Made by a program: the position numbers and the translations under genes. DNA of 64,000 bases from Agapanthus africanus (taxonomy: Eukaryota > Streptophyta > Magnoliopsida > Asparagales > Amaryllidaceae): assembly GCA_030015575.1 (NCBI GenBank), contig JASDDO010000001.1:142557988-142621987 (forward strand). The letters are read 5' to 3'. Positions 11,905-25,300 of the stretch are shown piece after piece; positions within the stretch are counted from its first letter, which is position 1; every line of letters starts with the position of its first letter. The notes below the pieces were generated by a model. That model made no database searches and was not told the origin of the DNA. It saw only the letters and a list, made by a program, of their open reading frames with translations.

Positions 11905-13465
11905 TGTTCATATCAGATTTTTGCATTTTTATACCGCCCAATTTTTATCATATTGCTTATCGGTATGTACTCTTGAGCCGTGTTTGCTAGTCAATTGCAG
12001 GATACAGGTTCTCGGCTCTAAACGGTGAAATTCATGGAAAAGCACGACAAAATCCAGCTTCCTGCCAACCACAGATAAAACACGGGTCTCCGCTCTCTAT
12101 CCGTATGTTGCCACACACCAGTTTAAGAGACAAAATGGCAAATCAATGTCATTTTCATGCACAAAACTCAATGGCAACACAAAGTCCAAGAAATCTACGC
12201 GGAGCTCAAGAAAATCATGACAAAAGATCCATATCATCTACCAAAATTCTGGAAGCAATATGAAAAGATTATCAGAAACAACATATACCAGACTGAAGGA
12301 CACAAAAGACCAGGGCAGCACACAAAATCCGAGGAGCCAACTCCTCTAAACGGCCGCGTTTCCGCGGCATAAGCATGCTTAGGCCGCGGAAACGCGGCCG
12401 TACAGGCTCCTCAGAAGTATATTTTTTAGGGGTAGTTTGGTTTTTTCATGAAGGGTCAGAATGTTGCCCTAGGTTTCCAGCTCCCTGCCTATAAATAGTC
12501 CAGAACTTGCCAAAGCCAAGGGTCCATAATCTTGTATTTAGAATTTAGAATACATGTGTTGTTCTTTTTCCTCCTCTCATCTCTTCTCCATTAAAAACTT
12601 GTAGTGAGTTTTTGTGAGTGAATAATGAATAAAGGAGTTCTTTGTTATCATGCTTGTCTTGTTCTTTTTTATATAATTGCTTGTAATTTTCTTTTGCTAA
12701 TCTAGTTGTTGTTATTTATTGTTTGTTTGTTTCTTGTTCTCTTTTTCTTTATCCTTAAACAACCATGATGCTTACGCTTGATCCTTGCCGAGGTGAGGTC
12801 GCAAATAGCTAGTTGTAATCTTCTAAACTCTTTCTTTCTATCTTCCTCCTTTGTTTTATTTTCATTTTTTCTTGTAATGGGTGAGTAGTTTCCATACTTG
12901 TTAGGGTAGGATAAGGAAAGTTTGAGAGAAGGAAATCTCTCACACTTTTTCCTTGCCCAACATCTTAAATCGAACTCCCGTTAATTGAACCACAATCCGC
13001 TCCCTATGGCACCCTATCCTACATGATAGCGGTGATTCTGTGGTGAGACCGGTTGTGGTTGAATTAACCGGAGGTTAAGGCTAAGAGCCAAGAACGGACG
13101 GACAAGCACCAAAAGGAAGAACTTATGCATTGGAAAGCCTAGCTTATACTCGCAAGTTCCTTCCTAGTCGTGCTAATCCCCGTTGTTGCCGATTACCGTA
13201 ACACCGATATTAAGAGTGGCAACGAAAGAAGTGAGCAACTCCTAACTCAAACTAACCTAATCCTAACCCTAACAAGCTCTCTATATATATCATTTTAGCA
13301 CTTAAGTAATCTAAAAACAAACCTGGACAATTGGACTTAACTCGTTAAAGCACATAGAAAAAGATTCCCATCTTCCTGCGGACGACCCGTACTCAACCGG
13401 CTAGCTACAAGCGAAACCGTCTTGATTGCGGTAATAAACTTAGCACGCAAAAACTCTACCAATCA
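11905..13465 (+). repeat. Gypsy 5' LTR
   Basis: 1,561 bp with TG...CA ends. It has a TATA-like CTATAAATAG at 12489-12498, a poly(A)-like aataaag near 12630 and a 52 bp palindrome upstream of the TATA box. Confidence 0.96.
12350..12401. repeat. 52 bp GC-rich palindrome in the gypsy LTR
   Basis: ACGGCCGCGTTTCCGCGGC (12350-12368) and its exact reverse complement (12383-12401) flank the self-complementary TAAGCATGCTTA, with only an a/g mismatch pair between. Outer arms GAGGAGCC (12331-12338) and GGCTCCTC (12405-12412) extend the stem. The same structure is intact in the other LTR at 34359-34410. Confidence 0.95.
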
Positions 13466-13467
13466 AA

Positions 13468-13485
13468 TGGCGCCGTTGCCGGGGA
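13468..13485 (+). other. Gypsy primer binding site (tRNA-Asp)
   Basis: tggcgccgttgccgggga, two bases after the 5' LTR, is the complement of the plant tRNA-Asp(GUC) 3' end including CCA. Confidence 0.93.
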
Positions 13486-14696
13486 GACGGTAGTTTATTT
13501 CTTTGTGTAATTTCGGGTTAATTTGTGAATATAAATATAACCGAAAAAAAAAAAAAAATATACATTGTAAAAAAATCATCTTGTTATTTTTGATTAGTTT
13601 TTGTGCAAGTGTGCAGGATAAAACGAAGTTCGAGTTCAGTGCCAAAGACGTGGGAAGTTAGACCCATATCTCACGGCTACACCGCGACGGATCAAGACGG
13701 AGCCAACGGTCTACTGTAAAAATCTGGAGCATATACAGTGAGCAAATCAAGATTCAGGAAATCCAGACAAGAAGAGGACAGCCAAAGAAGGATCTACAGA
13801 ATTTTTGAAGCCCCAAAGCTCTTTTACTGCTGCGGAACCGCGGCATAAGCAGGCTTAGGCCGCGGAACAGCGGCCGTTTGGTGCCTTCAGGGTGCCAAAC
13901 TTTTTGGGTGAGTCTCTTTTCTCTCCCCCACTCCTCTGAACTCCACTAAACTGTGTTTTCTGCAGCATTCTTTGCGCAAATTCTCTTCCCCTTTCCAATA
14001 AATTGTTTTTGTGCAAGATTCTTTGCGCCGCGCTAAATAAAAATTGTTTGCAGTTGATTGTTACTGCTTTGCATATATTAATACGGACTTTAAGGGGCTT
14101 GAAACCAATCCAGATTGGGTGGGGATTTCATCACCCTTCCCAGGACCCCAGAAATAACAAAAAGCATATGCATTGACCATTGCTTAAATTAAAAAATACT
14201 AGACTCAGCCCTAAGGACTTCGCACTCAATATGACAGAGGACTAGTTACAGGCATCGGCCGTTTATCCTATCCTGACTTTTGCGGTGTCTAGGCAAGTGT
14301 GTCCAAGGAAAGTGGTTACTTAATTAGGACCACTACTTACGTAGTGGGGAGCCTCCCACTTACCTGGCACTTACCTGGCCGCAATTGTTGGAGAAGAGGC
14401 GGTTTGAGGTCCTATTTCTAGCCCTTTGGAACAGTTAGGAGCTGTCTAGCTGACCTAGGTGACCTTAGATCTAGGTCTGATTGTGCATATCTTGTTTGTG
14501 ATTGCTTGAAGCCGTAAGCCCGTACATATCTCTGTAAAGCTCTTTCTAAAAAAAAAAACACAAAACCAAAAACTTTTATAAAAACTTGCCCTTTGTCGCC
14601 AGAATCCATTTTTTACCCACCACCCATTGTATTTCTCCATTGACGTTTTCTTACCCTCACCTTCTCCGCTTTGACTATACTAAACTCGTTTAGTGT
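13486..14696 (+). other. Gypsy untranslated leader
   Basis: 1.2 kb without a supportable frame before gag. It contains a second, imperfect copy of the LTR palindrome at about 13,840-13,882 (ccgcggcataagcaggctta, then ggccgcgg). Confidence 0.6.
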
Positions 14697-15039
14697 ATGT
14701 CCGCTTGGACTCGGGACACTAGCGCCCGCCTAGTCCGCGTTACGTTAGTCGTTACCGACTACGCGATCGACTTAGACGTCGAAACTCCGTCCACTCCTCT
14801 TTCAACCTTACCTTTGCCGGCCAACTCCGACGTTGACCGGAATTCTGTTCATATATCTTCACCTTCACCATCACCAACCTCTTCTTCCGCGATGTCAGGA
14901 TTTAATCCAAACATCTCTTTGACTCCCCCGGGATTGACTCCACCCCCTACGGATGCGAATAACCCACCACCACCGCCTGTTGTAGCGCCGCAGCGAATCA
15001 CGCTCCAGGATCGTTTCTATCCCACCCGTTTTGCACTTC
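14697..15039 (+). pseudogene. gag: Gypsy gag, N-terminal part, cut by the LARD-like insertion
   Basis: The open frame starts MSAWTRDTSA. It has a proline/serine-rich low-complexity stretch and reaches LQDRFYPTRFA, a motif common at the start of Athila/Tat gag core domains. It is interrupted at ACTTC (15035-15039) and resumes at 26605. The first ATG is chosen because no better start is visible upstream. Confidence 0.8.
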
Positions 15040-18000
15040 TGTAACATTTTAAAAAAAATAAAATATTATTTTGGGAAAATTCTGGACAAAAAATTATGGA
15101 AATTCTAAAATATGTTATTTAGTGGTAATTGTGTTTAATGTAGGGTTTTTGGTAAAAAGTTTACCAAAACGGCCTTTAAATATTTTATCTGGTTTTATGA
15201 TAATTTTATTGGAATTTTATCTGGACTGCATACACTTGTGCATGTTAGCTTGGGTGAAGTCTAGGGTTACCATGTTGAGATGACCATGGTAGGTTGAACC
15301 AATTGGTTAAGATTAGGATTAGTTGACCTTGTGTGTGTGTGTGTGTGAGAGAGAGAGCCATGTTGGTTGTGCATTATTTTGGAGAGAGAGATGGTTAGGG
15401 TGTGCCATGATCCATTCCACTTCACAAACCCCTTGTGCTCTTTTACTCCCTCTCACACATCAGCCCAATACCCAACTTCGGCCCCTGAATTCAGCTGAAA
15501 CAATCCATCAGACCCAATCTTGCATCAGCACACTCCAGCAGCAGCTGCATCAGGTCCCTTCACCCACACATCAGCCCCCTAGCTGCTGCTACAAGCTGTA
15601 ACATCAGCCACCTACACACTCACATCAGCCACCTACAACAGCTACAGCAGCTGCAGCCACTAGCCCCACATCTATACACCCCCATCAACAACTTCAATAC
15701 AACAGTATCAGCACCTTTGCAAACACCAGAAACAGCCCCAAATGCATCAGCTGCTACAGCAGCAAGAAACAGCCCCTAGCATCATTGCAACATCACCACA
15801 CCACCATACCCACACCAAAATCACAACACAAACAGCCCCAAAGGAGCAGCCCAGCAGCAGCAACCCCTTTTCCTCTCCTCCACCTTCCCTTCTCCTTCAT
15901 TCTAGGATTTTCGTGAGGTATAATCTTGCAACCCAACTCCTATCTTGTTAAGATATGGATAATTAGCTGAAATTTACCGTTATATCTGTAATCTAGTGCT
16001 AGTTTAGGGATTTTGAGTGAGACTTGACCAAGTGTTGGTTTTGATGGTTGGTATAACCTTATTAAGTGTGTTTGAGACCAGTTCACCCCAGAATTTCCCC
16101 AGATTCCAGCAAAATACCAGATTTGTTATACTTGGCGTAATTTAGCGATTTTGTCGACTTTTGGACCTTTCTGGAAACTGCTATCAAACAGGACCTCCTA
16201 AAATAAAATTGACTTGGCAGTAGGATGTGCAGGCACCCTGGAACCATCACCCAAAACCCTAGCCCCCACCTCATTTTTCAGGCCGCAAATTTAATCCCCC
16301 TGGACGCAATTTGCGGCCAGACCTGGGTGAAACCGCCTCGTTTTGCGTGCACAGCCCTATTTCATGTAAACTTGACCCTGGGTATGTCTAGTTTTGACTG
16401 ATTCCACTTAGGGTAGAATCTGGGTTGATTTTCTTGAGTTGGCGCATGATTTACGACTTGTTTTCGTATGGATTTTGGGTATTCGGTGATTCGTTTCTGT
16501 CGGGTGGCGTTTGAACGCCAACGGCAGCAGGTTGTTGGCCGTGTTTGCACGCAAGGCTACAGGTTTTTACCTATGAGCGTAGCGCGTACCATTTTGGTTT
16601 CCGACATGATTTTCATGTGTTTTAGCGTGTGATATCCTTGTAGGTACCCCACGTGGCGTCGAAGCGTTGGAGATGCGAATGGCAACATCGGTACCGGCAC
16701 GCATAAAGAAAGGTGAGTAGATTTATATCTACGGGGAAAAGTCGGGTGGATGGCGTATAGCACCCCCGCAATTCGTCGTGATGTATACAGATGCGTATAC
16801 ACATTTACAAATATTATATGTCATTTGGGATCAATAATAATGTTAAAATGGATATTGGTGTGTTGGATTGATAAAGGTTACGAAACTTTAGATAGTGGGT
16901 GCACTACACATACATATTCACACATACATACTTGCATACATCCTTATTACACATGTGGTTATGGGATTCTATATTGATATGTGTTCACGTGGGTATGGAC
17001 TATATGTTCACATACGATTTCGAGGATGATACATGGGATTGAGATGAGTCGATGATATTTGATCCGAGATTATGATATCGGTGATATGGTAAACTTCATA
17101 GTTGAGATACGTCTTGATGCTTTAGCAGAATGCTTGGATGATAATGCCATAGGAATAGTGATATATATAAAGTGAGCAATATGTGATTATGATACGAGAT
17201 AGGGTATGATATGATATGAGATGACAAGATATTTATGATAGGCCGCCTTGGGCGTTGTTTACTCCTTGAGATGATATGTGCTGATAATGTCGCTTTGCTA
17301 GAGGCTGTCAATCGGAAGCCGGATTATGATTTCATTGACGATATATGATGATGCTATCGATTCATACGAAACTGTCGATCAGTAGTCAGGTCATGACTAT
17401 AGTGATGATATTAGCATTATACTAGACGTAGATCAGTACCCCAGATGATGATCCAGATAAGAGGATACCGGATGAGTAATATAATGAATATGATTTGACC
17501 CGTACCCAGATTTGGGGATGCCGTACGACGGATTTACGTACGAGCTGTAATTTGATGTTTTGATCCGCACTCTTGACTTGGGAATAACCGATTATAGAGA
17601 TATAGTATCGGATATGATATTATCGAGGCGGGATCACCGACTATATATATAGTTATGTGTATCGATTCAGAGGTTAGGCGGTTTCCCTTACCTACTGTTA
17701 GCTTTAGCTCTGCCTTATAGCGGTATAGCTATATGACTCTTATGACATTAGATGCAGTTTAGCCATCATTGTGTTTGGTACTCAGCTCCCGCACATTATT
17801 ATTATTGCTCTGCATCGCATACTTATTGTGATTCATATTCTATTGTTGATATCATGCTGTTAGGACACCAGCACCATTACCGATGATGCGTATGTACCAC
17901 GTACACTTACTTGCCAGTTCACACACATCTTCATCGGTAATTGCCATGTCACTACACAGTAGTATTATTGCTGCAGGATATGACCCTTGTATATGCATAC

Positions 18001-19332
18001 TATTATTCCATGTTGCATGATATACTGTTATACTTGCACTTCATTGTTATGTCGCATACATCATGTTTTCTGATTATGCGCATTGAGATATGTTGTTCTA
18101 TGATATTTCTGGATTTGGGAACCTTGGGTATTTCAAAGAGATTATGTAATTGTTGTAAAAAAACCCGGTTACCCCTGATATGATATTTCAGTCGTCCACC
18201 ATGTGTTTTCTCGGTGCTGATAGCGACATGTGAAACCCAATTCGAGGAGGCGGATGAGGCCGATTGCGGGTACATGGTGGGCCCGGTGCGGTACACCGGG
18301 GCAAGAAGATCGCAGGAGATGGCGTTGAGCCTGGCAGGGGAGCACTACCGACCGGTGATTTTACCCGACGCGTCGGATATCCGGAGGATACCGTCGTGGT
18401 CTTGAGATTGATGGTAAGGGCCGGTCTAGATTGACGGCTCCCTAGATAGTGAGACTTATCAGAGGCATTGATGTATTGAGATTGAGGCTATGTTTTGTGC
18501 CGATGCTGGGCACAGGTTTCATGATGTGTTTTCATGATTTTGACTATATCCTCATATTTACATGCATGATGCTTATTGTCATTGGGTGATACGTGGAAGG
18601 GATCCACCTATATACGGGCATTGATCACATACAGACTTGATTACATTGATCATACTTTTCATGCATTCATACATCATTCATATGATACATTGCTACCTGA
18701 GGCACTGACATTGACACGGGTAAATGGGATTACATTTGGGTTAGATAGTTACCCTAGTCATAGTTATAGAATGCTGGTTATATATTTGAGGATTATATTA
18801 TGATCGTATGACCTAGGATTGCGTCATACATGCGATTTTCTATTCGTAGATGTTGTCTATTCACGAGTTGGCAACTCACCCCCGTTGTGCCCCAGTTTCT
18901 TGCAGGTTTTGCCGTACGGGTTCCATTACGGCTTTGCGGGCACAGCTTCTTCAGGTGACTTGCTAGTAGGTGGTTATTTGTATCATGCCCATTATTATAC
19001 CTTGTATATTATATTTCAGTTGTATCTAGAAGTTCCATCAACCAAACATGTACTTACTTGAGATAGAGACCAGTGATGTTTTTTCTTTCGACCTTAGAGT
19101 CGCACGTTATATTTCTCTGGGTTTCATGATGTTGAGTTCCCTTTTCTGTTGTGATCCTCGCCTTTAAACGTTGTATATTATGTTGCAAACTGGTTGATTT
19201 ACATATGGTTTTTCCTTCACTCCACTACTTTTCTTGGTTTGGATTTCAGGGCTCGGCTTACTTAGAGCACGTACGTCTTGAGACGTTCGTAGCCTAAGTG
19301 CCGGTCATGTTCCGTACTTTCGGGTCGTGACA
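15040..19332 (+). repeat. LARD-like 5' LTR
   Basis: 4,293 bp. Open frames inside are short and mirrored in the other LTR without coding features. It carries a GT/GA microsatellite near 15,331, CAG-rich tracts near 15,540-15,870 and the palindrome at 16281-16318. Confidence 0.95.
16281..16318. repeat. GGCCGC palindrome in the LARD-like LTR
   Basis: GGCCGCAAATT (16281-16291) and AATTTGCGGCC (16308-16318) are exact reverse complements around a 16-base loop. The second LTR has the same structure near 23,549 with one mismatch. Confidence 0.9.
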
Positions 19333-19335
19333 AAG

Positions 19336-19348
19336 TTGGTATCAAAGC
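19336..19348 (+). other. LARD-like primer binding site
   Basis: ttggtatcaaagc lies three bases after the LTR. It resembles the initiator tRNA-Met complement TGGTATCAGAGC with one change. Confidence 0.85.
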
Positions 19349-22290
19349 GTTAGGTTTTACCTTCGGAGCATAGGATGACCCGTGGTTGATGGGACAAGTG
19401 ACTAAAGTAGAGCGACGTACCGTGGGTATGTCCGCGGCATATTTACGACACGCCACTCCACATAAGAAGCCTTAGGATGTACATTTCCTTGTTCAGTATT
19501 ATATTCCTTCCTGATCTAGCCTCATCGGTACCAGTTATGGTTTTGCTGCCACGATTACGGGTAGTGAGAGCTACGGCTAGAATTGCGGTCAGCATGAGCT
19601 CGTTACGAACGAAGACTGACCGAGGCGTAATTTCGGGTGACACACGATTGTAGAGATGTGTCTTTTTACTGTGTTTCGCGCCACGAGCGTGGATGGATTG
19701 CTGTATGAGATTACTCGGACGTGCGGATTGGCACCAGAGGATTGAGCCACTGATAGAGGCCAGCCAGATTTTGATGACCGTTGATGTATGGCTTATTCAT
19801 GATAATTGAGGCACGGTTCAGCGTGCAGACGAGTGAGCCCGTTATTGCTGCGAACGACGAGATATCGCCCCAGATGTTGGAACTATTGCGGTACGAGTGT
19901 ACTAAAAGATGATAGAAGGTCGCTAGTCTCCAATGATGAATAACTAGGACGTGTGGTTTGTTCGCTACCTCAATGCAAGGTCATCAGATAGATTGATTCC
20001 AGCTGAGACAACTTCACGCGGAGACGTTGAGAGTCGACAGAGACGATCGGATGTCAGAAACCTATTATTCCAAGTTTAAAGTATTCGGGAAGACAGGCAG
20101 GAAATTCTATGGTCCCTCTAGAAGAATGAAACCCTAACTCGACATAATGACCATATGAAAGCCTTTGAACCTTAGGGTTTGCGGCAGTTCTGCGACGCCA
20201 TTAGTGAGGCTTGGGTTTGCCCTTCTACGGCTGGACCACCGATGCTGTAGTATGTACTCAATACTATTATATTGTACCCAAGATGATGAGCTCTTGGGGG
20301 ATTTGAGGTCTTGACAAATCGATCGGATGGCTCGACTAATTCGGATGCTAGATGGTGAGATGCACTTCTTAGGAGACTCCAGATACAAGGATAGCCGTTG
20401 GAGCTCAGTCCACGCAGCCACGACGAGGCGAGTCCGAAGCAGTCGACATTAGAGAAAAGTGGAGTAAGAGGTCCGTACAAGATCTGGATATGATGACGTT
20501 CCACTCCGCCAACACCAGAGATGCGATACGAATGCAAGACATTGTACCTGGATATACCTTTCAGCAGGAGTCACGGTGAGTATGCAGCCATTCCGGAGCA
20601 GAAGTAGATATAGTAAAGGATGGGGATTTCCGGACAGTTAGGCAGAGACGAGATTTGGAAGCGACCTTGAGCAGGATTCCTTCCAGGATACTGCTGCAAT
20701 GATATTTGCACCCAGGATCAGATGTATCACGTGCATTCGGAGAGCCAGAGGCCGTCGCCAGTGACATACTGCTTTGCGAGTGGTCGTGATGATTGACCGA
20801 GAGATGACCAGAGAAGTCCCAGAACGGAATCGTCCCCGTTAGCATGTCTGACAGGGGCAATGAGCCGATGGATCGTGAGATTGGTGATTCACAGAGAATA
20901 CTTGGACCAAGGAGTGGTCATATTACGCACACCAGCAGGCCAGAGTTCAGGATCGACGACGAGACGTGCCATGAGTGATCACAACAGTTGGCCAGAGATT
21001 CTTGGAGGTTGTGCTTGAGCGGAACTAGTTCGCCATACTTGATTTCGGTATTTTGGGTGAATTATTCGCATGATTTGATTTTGACGATTGAGGATTTACG
21101 ATTTTCGCACAATTGTTGCACTTGATATCGTTTTCGTGCCTTGGTTTCACATGTTTGTGATTTTATGGGTTTTAGACATTTGAGTTAATTTTGTGCGTAT
21201 GCACGCACACGATTTGGTTTTTGCACTCTGCATAGTTTACATATGCTTGCAGTGCAGTGACATATATTTTGTGCACTTGGATGCACTGGACTTCGATTTC
21301 AAGGGTGGTGCTCGATATTTGTTTTGTGCATCTTATGCACCTGATTGGATTTGCGCGTGTTCGGCGCTTGATATTGGATTTCATGATTTCGGGCATGATG
21401 GATGCACCGGAATTGGACTTTTTAGCGCATGTTGGGCGCATGTTATGAGATGCGATTTGGTGCACACCGGATGCACTAAATCGAGATTCTTCGTGCATAT
21501 CAGATGCACCTGTTTTTGCTGTCAGGCACACACGTGGCCCATGACAGATGCTTCGTGCACACCCGATGCACTTAGATGTTGTTTCTGTGCGCATGTATGG
21601 CGCATTTATGGATCTTGATTTCCGTGCGCACCAGACGCACGTAGTTTTCATATGCACTTTAGGGATTAATTTCTTTATGGAGCAGTACATTTTTATGATA
21701 TTGCGATTTGTTTTCGCACCGAGCAGGACTAGTCAGAGGACAGTGCCTGGATATATTTTGCATGCATAGATAGATCTCAAAGGGAGTTCCAAAAGCGAGC
21801 TATAGTCTCATTATTTACCTACGTGTCCGATGCGACACGAGACGTTTGGAACGAGGGAACCCTTCTAAATTGTTTTTAAAACGGCGGGTCGTGAATGTTA
21901 AACAAAAGGTATATACGTATATGGCTATTTTCTTATAAAGACGTCCGCCACTGTGCAGTGTTATGTGCATTACACATTGACTTTAAAAAAAAATTACATG
22001 CATTCCCTTCAAGATATTTACATGTACAGATTTGGTATTTACATGTATAGTCCCGATTTCTAGCATATCGGTTTTGCCTTGGGTTTGGCATTCGTATTTC
22101 ACCTTAACTCCGATGATTGCGAGATGCTTGACGGAGTTTTGTTTACGAGTTATCTGCTCGTTACGCATGCGCATGTATTGCGCTACGATGCGTTCTATGG
22201 ATTGATGATTTCGGAGCCCCGTAGACTTGGACATTTTATTGAAATATTTTAGAATTTAGGGGTTTAAATTTAAATTCGGGGATCGAATTT
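19349..22290 (+). other. LARD-like interior, non-coding
   Basis: No frame with recognisable gag or pol motifs; the longest open stretches (under 175 codons, both strands, 20.1-21.7 kb) have no domain features. Faint gag ancestry around 20,040-20,110 is possible but unsupported. It contains the palindromic repeat series at 21192-21640. Confidence 0.75.
21192..21640. repeat. Series of spaced palindromes with co-varying arms
   Basis: At least ten short inverted repeats. GTGCA...TGCAC occurs at 21271-21286, 21326-21340, 21460-21476, 21493-21509 and 21555-21571. GCGC...GCGC occurs at 21353-21367, 21425-21439 and 21589-21603. GTGCG...CGCAC is at 21624-21640 and TGTGCGT...ACGCACA at 21192-21209. 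Spacers are mostly 4-7 bases. When one arm changes, its partner changes to match. Confidence 0.85.
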
Positions 22291-22307
22291 CTTTAAGGGG
22301 GGAAGAC
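22291..22307 (+). other. LARD-like polypurine tract
   Basis: tttaaggggggaagac-type purine run directly before the 3' LTR starting TGTAACATTTC. Confidence 0.9.
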
Positions 22308-25300
22308 TGTAACATTTCAAAAAAAAATAAAATATTATTTTGGGAAAATTCTGGACAAAAAATTATGGAAATTCTAAAATATGTTATTTAGTGATAATTG
22401 TGTTTAATGTAGGTTTTTGGTAAAAAGTTTACCAAAACGGCCTTTAAATATTTTATCTGGTTTTATGATAATTTTATTGGAATTTTATCTGGACTGCACA
22501 CACTTGTGCATGTTAGCTTGGGTGAAGTCTAGGGTTACCATGTTGAGATGACCATGGTAGGTTGAACCAATTGGTTAAGATTAGGGTTAGTTGACCTTGT
22601 GTGTGTGTGAGAGAGAGAGAGAGAGCCATGTTGGTTGTGCATTATTTTGGAGAGAGAGATGGTTAGGGTGTGCCATGATCCATTCCACTTCACAAACCCC
22701 TTGTGCTCTTTTACTCCCTCTCACACATCAGCCCAATACCCAACTTCAGCCCCTGAATTCAGCTAAAACAATCCATCAGCCCCCAATCTTGCATCAGCAC
22801 ACTCCAGCAGCAGCTGCATCAGGTCCCTTCACCCACACATCAGCCCCCTAGCTGCTGCTACAAGCTATAACATCAGCCACCTACACACTCACATTAGCCA
22901 CCTACAACAGCTACAGCAGCTGCAGCCACTAGCCCCACATCTATACACCCCTATCAACAACTTCAATACAACAGTATCAGCACCTTTGCAAACACCAGAA
23001 ACAGCCCCAAATGCATCAGCTGCTACAGCAGCAAGAAACAGCCCCTAGCATCATTGCAACATCACCACACCACCATACCCACACCAAAATCACAACACAA
23101 ACAGCCCCAAAGGAGCAGCCCAGCAGCAGCAACCCCTTTTCCTCTCCTCCACCTTCCTTCTCCTTCATTCTAGGATTTTCGTGAGGTATAATCTTGCAAC
23201 CCAACTCCTATCTTGTTAAGATATGGATAATTAGCTGAAATTTACCGTTATATCTGTAATCTAGTGCTAGTTTAGGGATTTTGAGTGAGACTTGACCAAG
23301 TGTTGGTTTTGATGGTTGGTATAACCTTATTAGGTGTGTTTGAGACCAGTTCACCCCAGAATTTCCCCAGATTCCAGCAAAATACCATATTTGTTATACT
23401 TGGCGTAATTTAGCGATTTTGTCGACTTTTGGACCTTTCTGGAAACTGCTATCAAACCGGACCTCCTAAAATAAAATTGACTTGGCAGTAGGCTGTGCAG
23501 GCACCCTGGAACCATCACCCAAAACCCTAGCCCCCACCTCATTTTTCAGGCCGCAACTTTAATCCCCCTGGACGCAATTTGCGGCCAGACCTGGGTGAAA
23601 CCGCCTCGTTTTGCGTGCACAGCCCTATTTCATGTAAACTTGATCCTGGGTATGTCTAGTTTTGACTGATTCCAGTTAGGGTAGAATCTGGGTTGATTTT
23701 CTTGAGTTGGCGTATGATTTACGACTTGTTTTCGTATGGATTTTGGGTATTCGGTGATTCGTTTCTGTCGGGTGGCGTTTGAACGCCAACGGCAGCAGGT
23801 TGTTGGCCGTGTTTGCACGCAAGGCTACAGGTTTTTACCTATGAGCGTAGCGCGCACCATTTTGATTTCCGACATGATTTTCATGTGTTTTAGCGTGTGA
23901 TATCCTTGTAGGTACCCCATGTGGCGTCGAAGCGTTGGAGATGCGAATGGCAACATCGGTACCGGCACGCATAAAGAAAGGTGAGTAGATTTATATCTAC
24001 GGGGAGAAGTCGGGTGGATGGCGTATAGCACCCCCGCAATTCGTCGTGATGTATACGGATGCGTATATACATTTACAAATATTATATGTCATTTGGGATC
24101 AATAATAATGTTAAAATGGATATTGGTGTGTTGGATTGATAAAGGTTACGAAACTTTAGATAGTGGGTGTACTACACATACATATTCACACATACATACT
24201 TGCATACATCCTTATTACACATGTGGTTATGGGATTCTATATTGATATGTGTTCACGTGGGTATGGACTATATGTTCACATACGATTTCGAGGATGATAC
24301 ATGGGATTGAGATGAGTCGATGATATTTGATCCGAGATTATGATATCGGTGATATGGTAAACTTCATAGTTGAGATACGTCTTGATGCTTTAGCAGGATG
24401 CTTGGATGATAATGCCATAGGAATAGTGATATATAAGTGAGCAATATGTTATTATGATATGAGATAGGGTATGATATGATATGAGATGACAAGATATTTA
24501 TGATAGGCCGCCTTGGGCGTTGTTTACTCCTTGAGATGATATGTGCTGATAATGTCGCTTTGCTAGAGGCTGTCAATCGGAAGCCGGATTATGATTTCAT
24601 TGACGATATATGATGATGATATCGATTCATACGAGACTGTCAATCAGTAGTCAGGTCATGACTATAGTGATGATATTAGCATTATACTAGACGTAGATCA
24701 GTACCCCAGATGATGATCCAGATAAGAGGATACCAGATGAGTAATATAATGAATATGATTTGACCCGTACCCAGATTTGGGGATGCCGTACGACGGATTT
24801 ACGTACGAGCTGTAATTTGATGTTTTGATCCGCACTCTTGACTTGGGAATAACCGATTATAGAGATATAGTATCGGATATGATATTATCGAGGCGGGATC
24901 ACCGACTATATATATAGTTATGTGTATCGACTCAGAGGTTAGGCGGTTTCCCTTACCTACTGTTAGCTTTAGCTTTGCCTTATAGCGGTATAGCTATATG
25001 ACTCTTATGACATTAGATGCAGTTTAGCCATCATTGTGTTTGGTACTCAGCTCCCGCACATTATTATTATTGCTCTGCATCGCATACTTATTGTGATTCA
25101 TATTCTATTGTTGATATCATGCTGTTAGGACACCAGCACCATTACCGATGATGCGTATGTACCACGTACACTTACTTGCCAGTTCACACACATCTTCATC
25201 GGTAATTTCCATGTCACTACACAGTAGTATTATTGCTGCAGGATATGACCCTTGTATGTGCATACTATTATTCCATGTTGCATGATATACTGTTATACCT

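Noticed and set aside
13468..13485. tRNA gene at the gypsy primer site
   Set aside because: Only the complement of a tRNA-Asp 3' end is present; there is no cloverleaf.
15523..15870. CAG-rich stretches in the LARD-like LTR as a coding poly-Gln gene
   Set aside because: The same tract is repeated in the other LTR. Frames are short and interrupted.
21192..21640. Regularly spaced palindromic repeats suggesting CRISPR
   Set aside because: Repeats are only 10-18 bases, vary in sequence and have no constant-length unique spacers or cas genes. The context is a plant retroelement.
20134..21690. Open frames of 95-172 codons in the LARD-like interior, including a cysteine-rich one at 21193-21618
   Set aside because: The cysteine/histidine richness comes from the repeated GTGCA/TGCAC palindromes. 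There is no start context or domain, and both strands are open.
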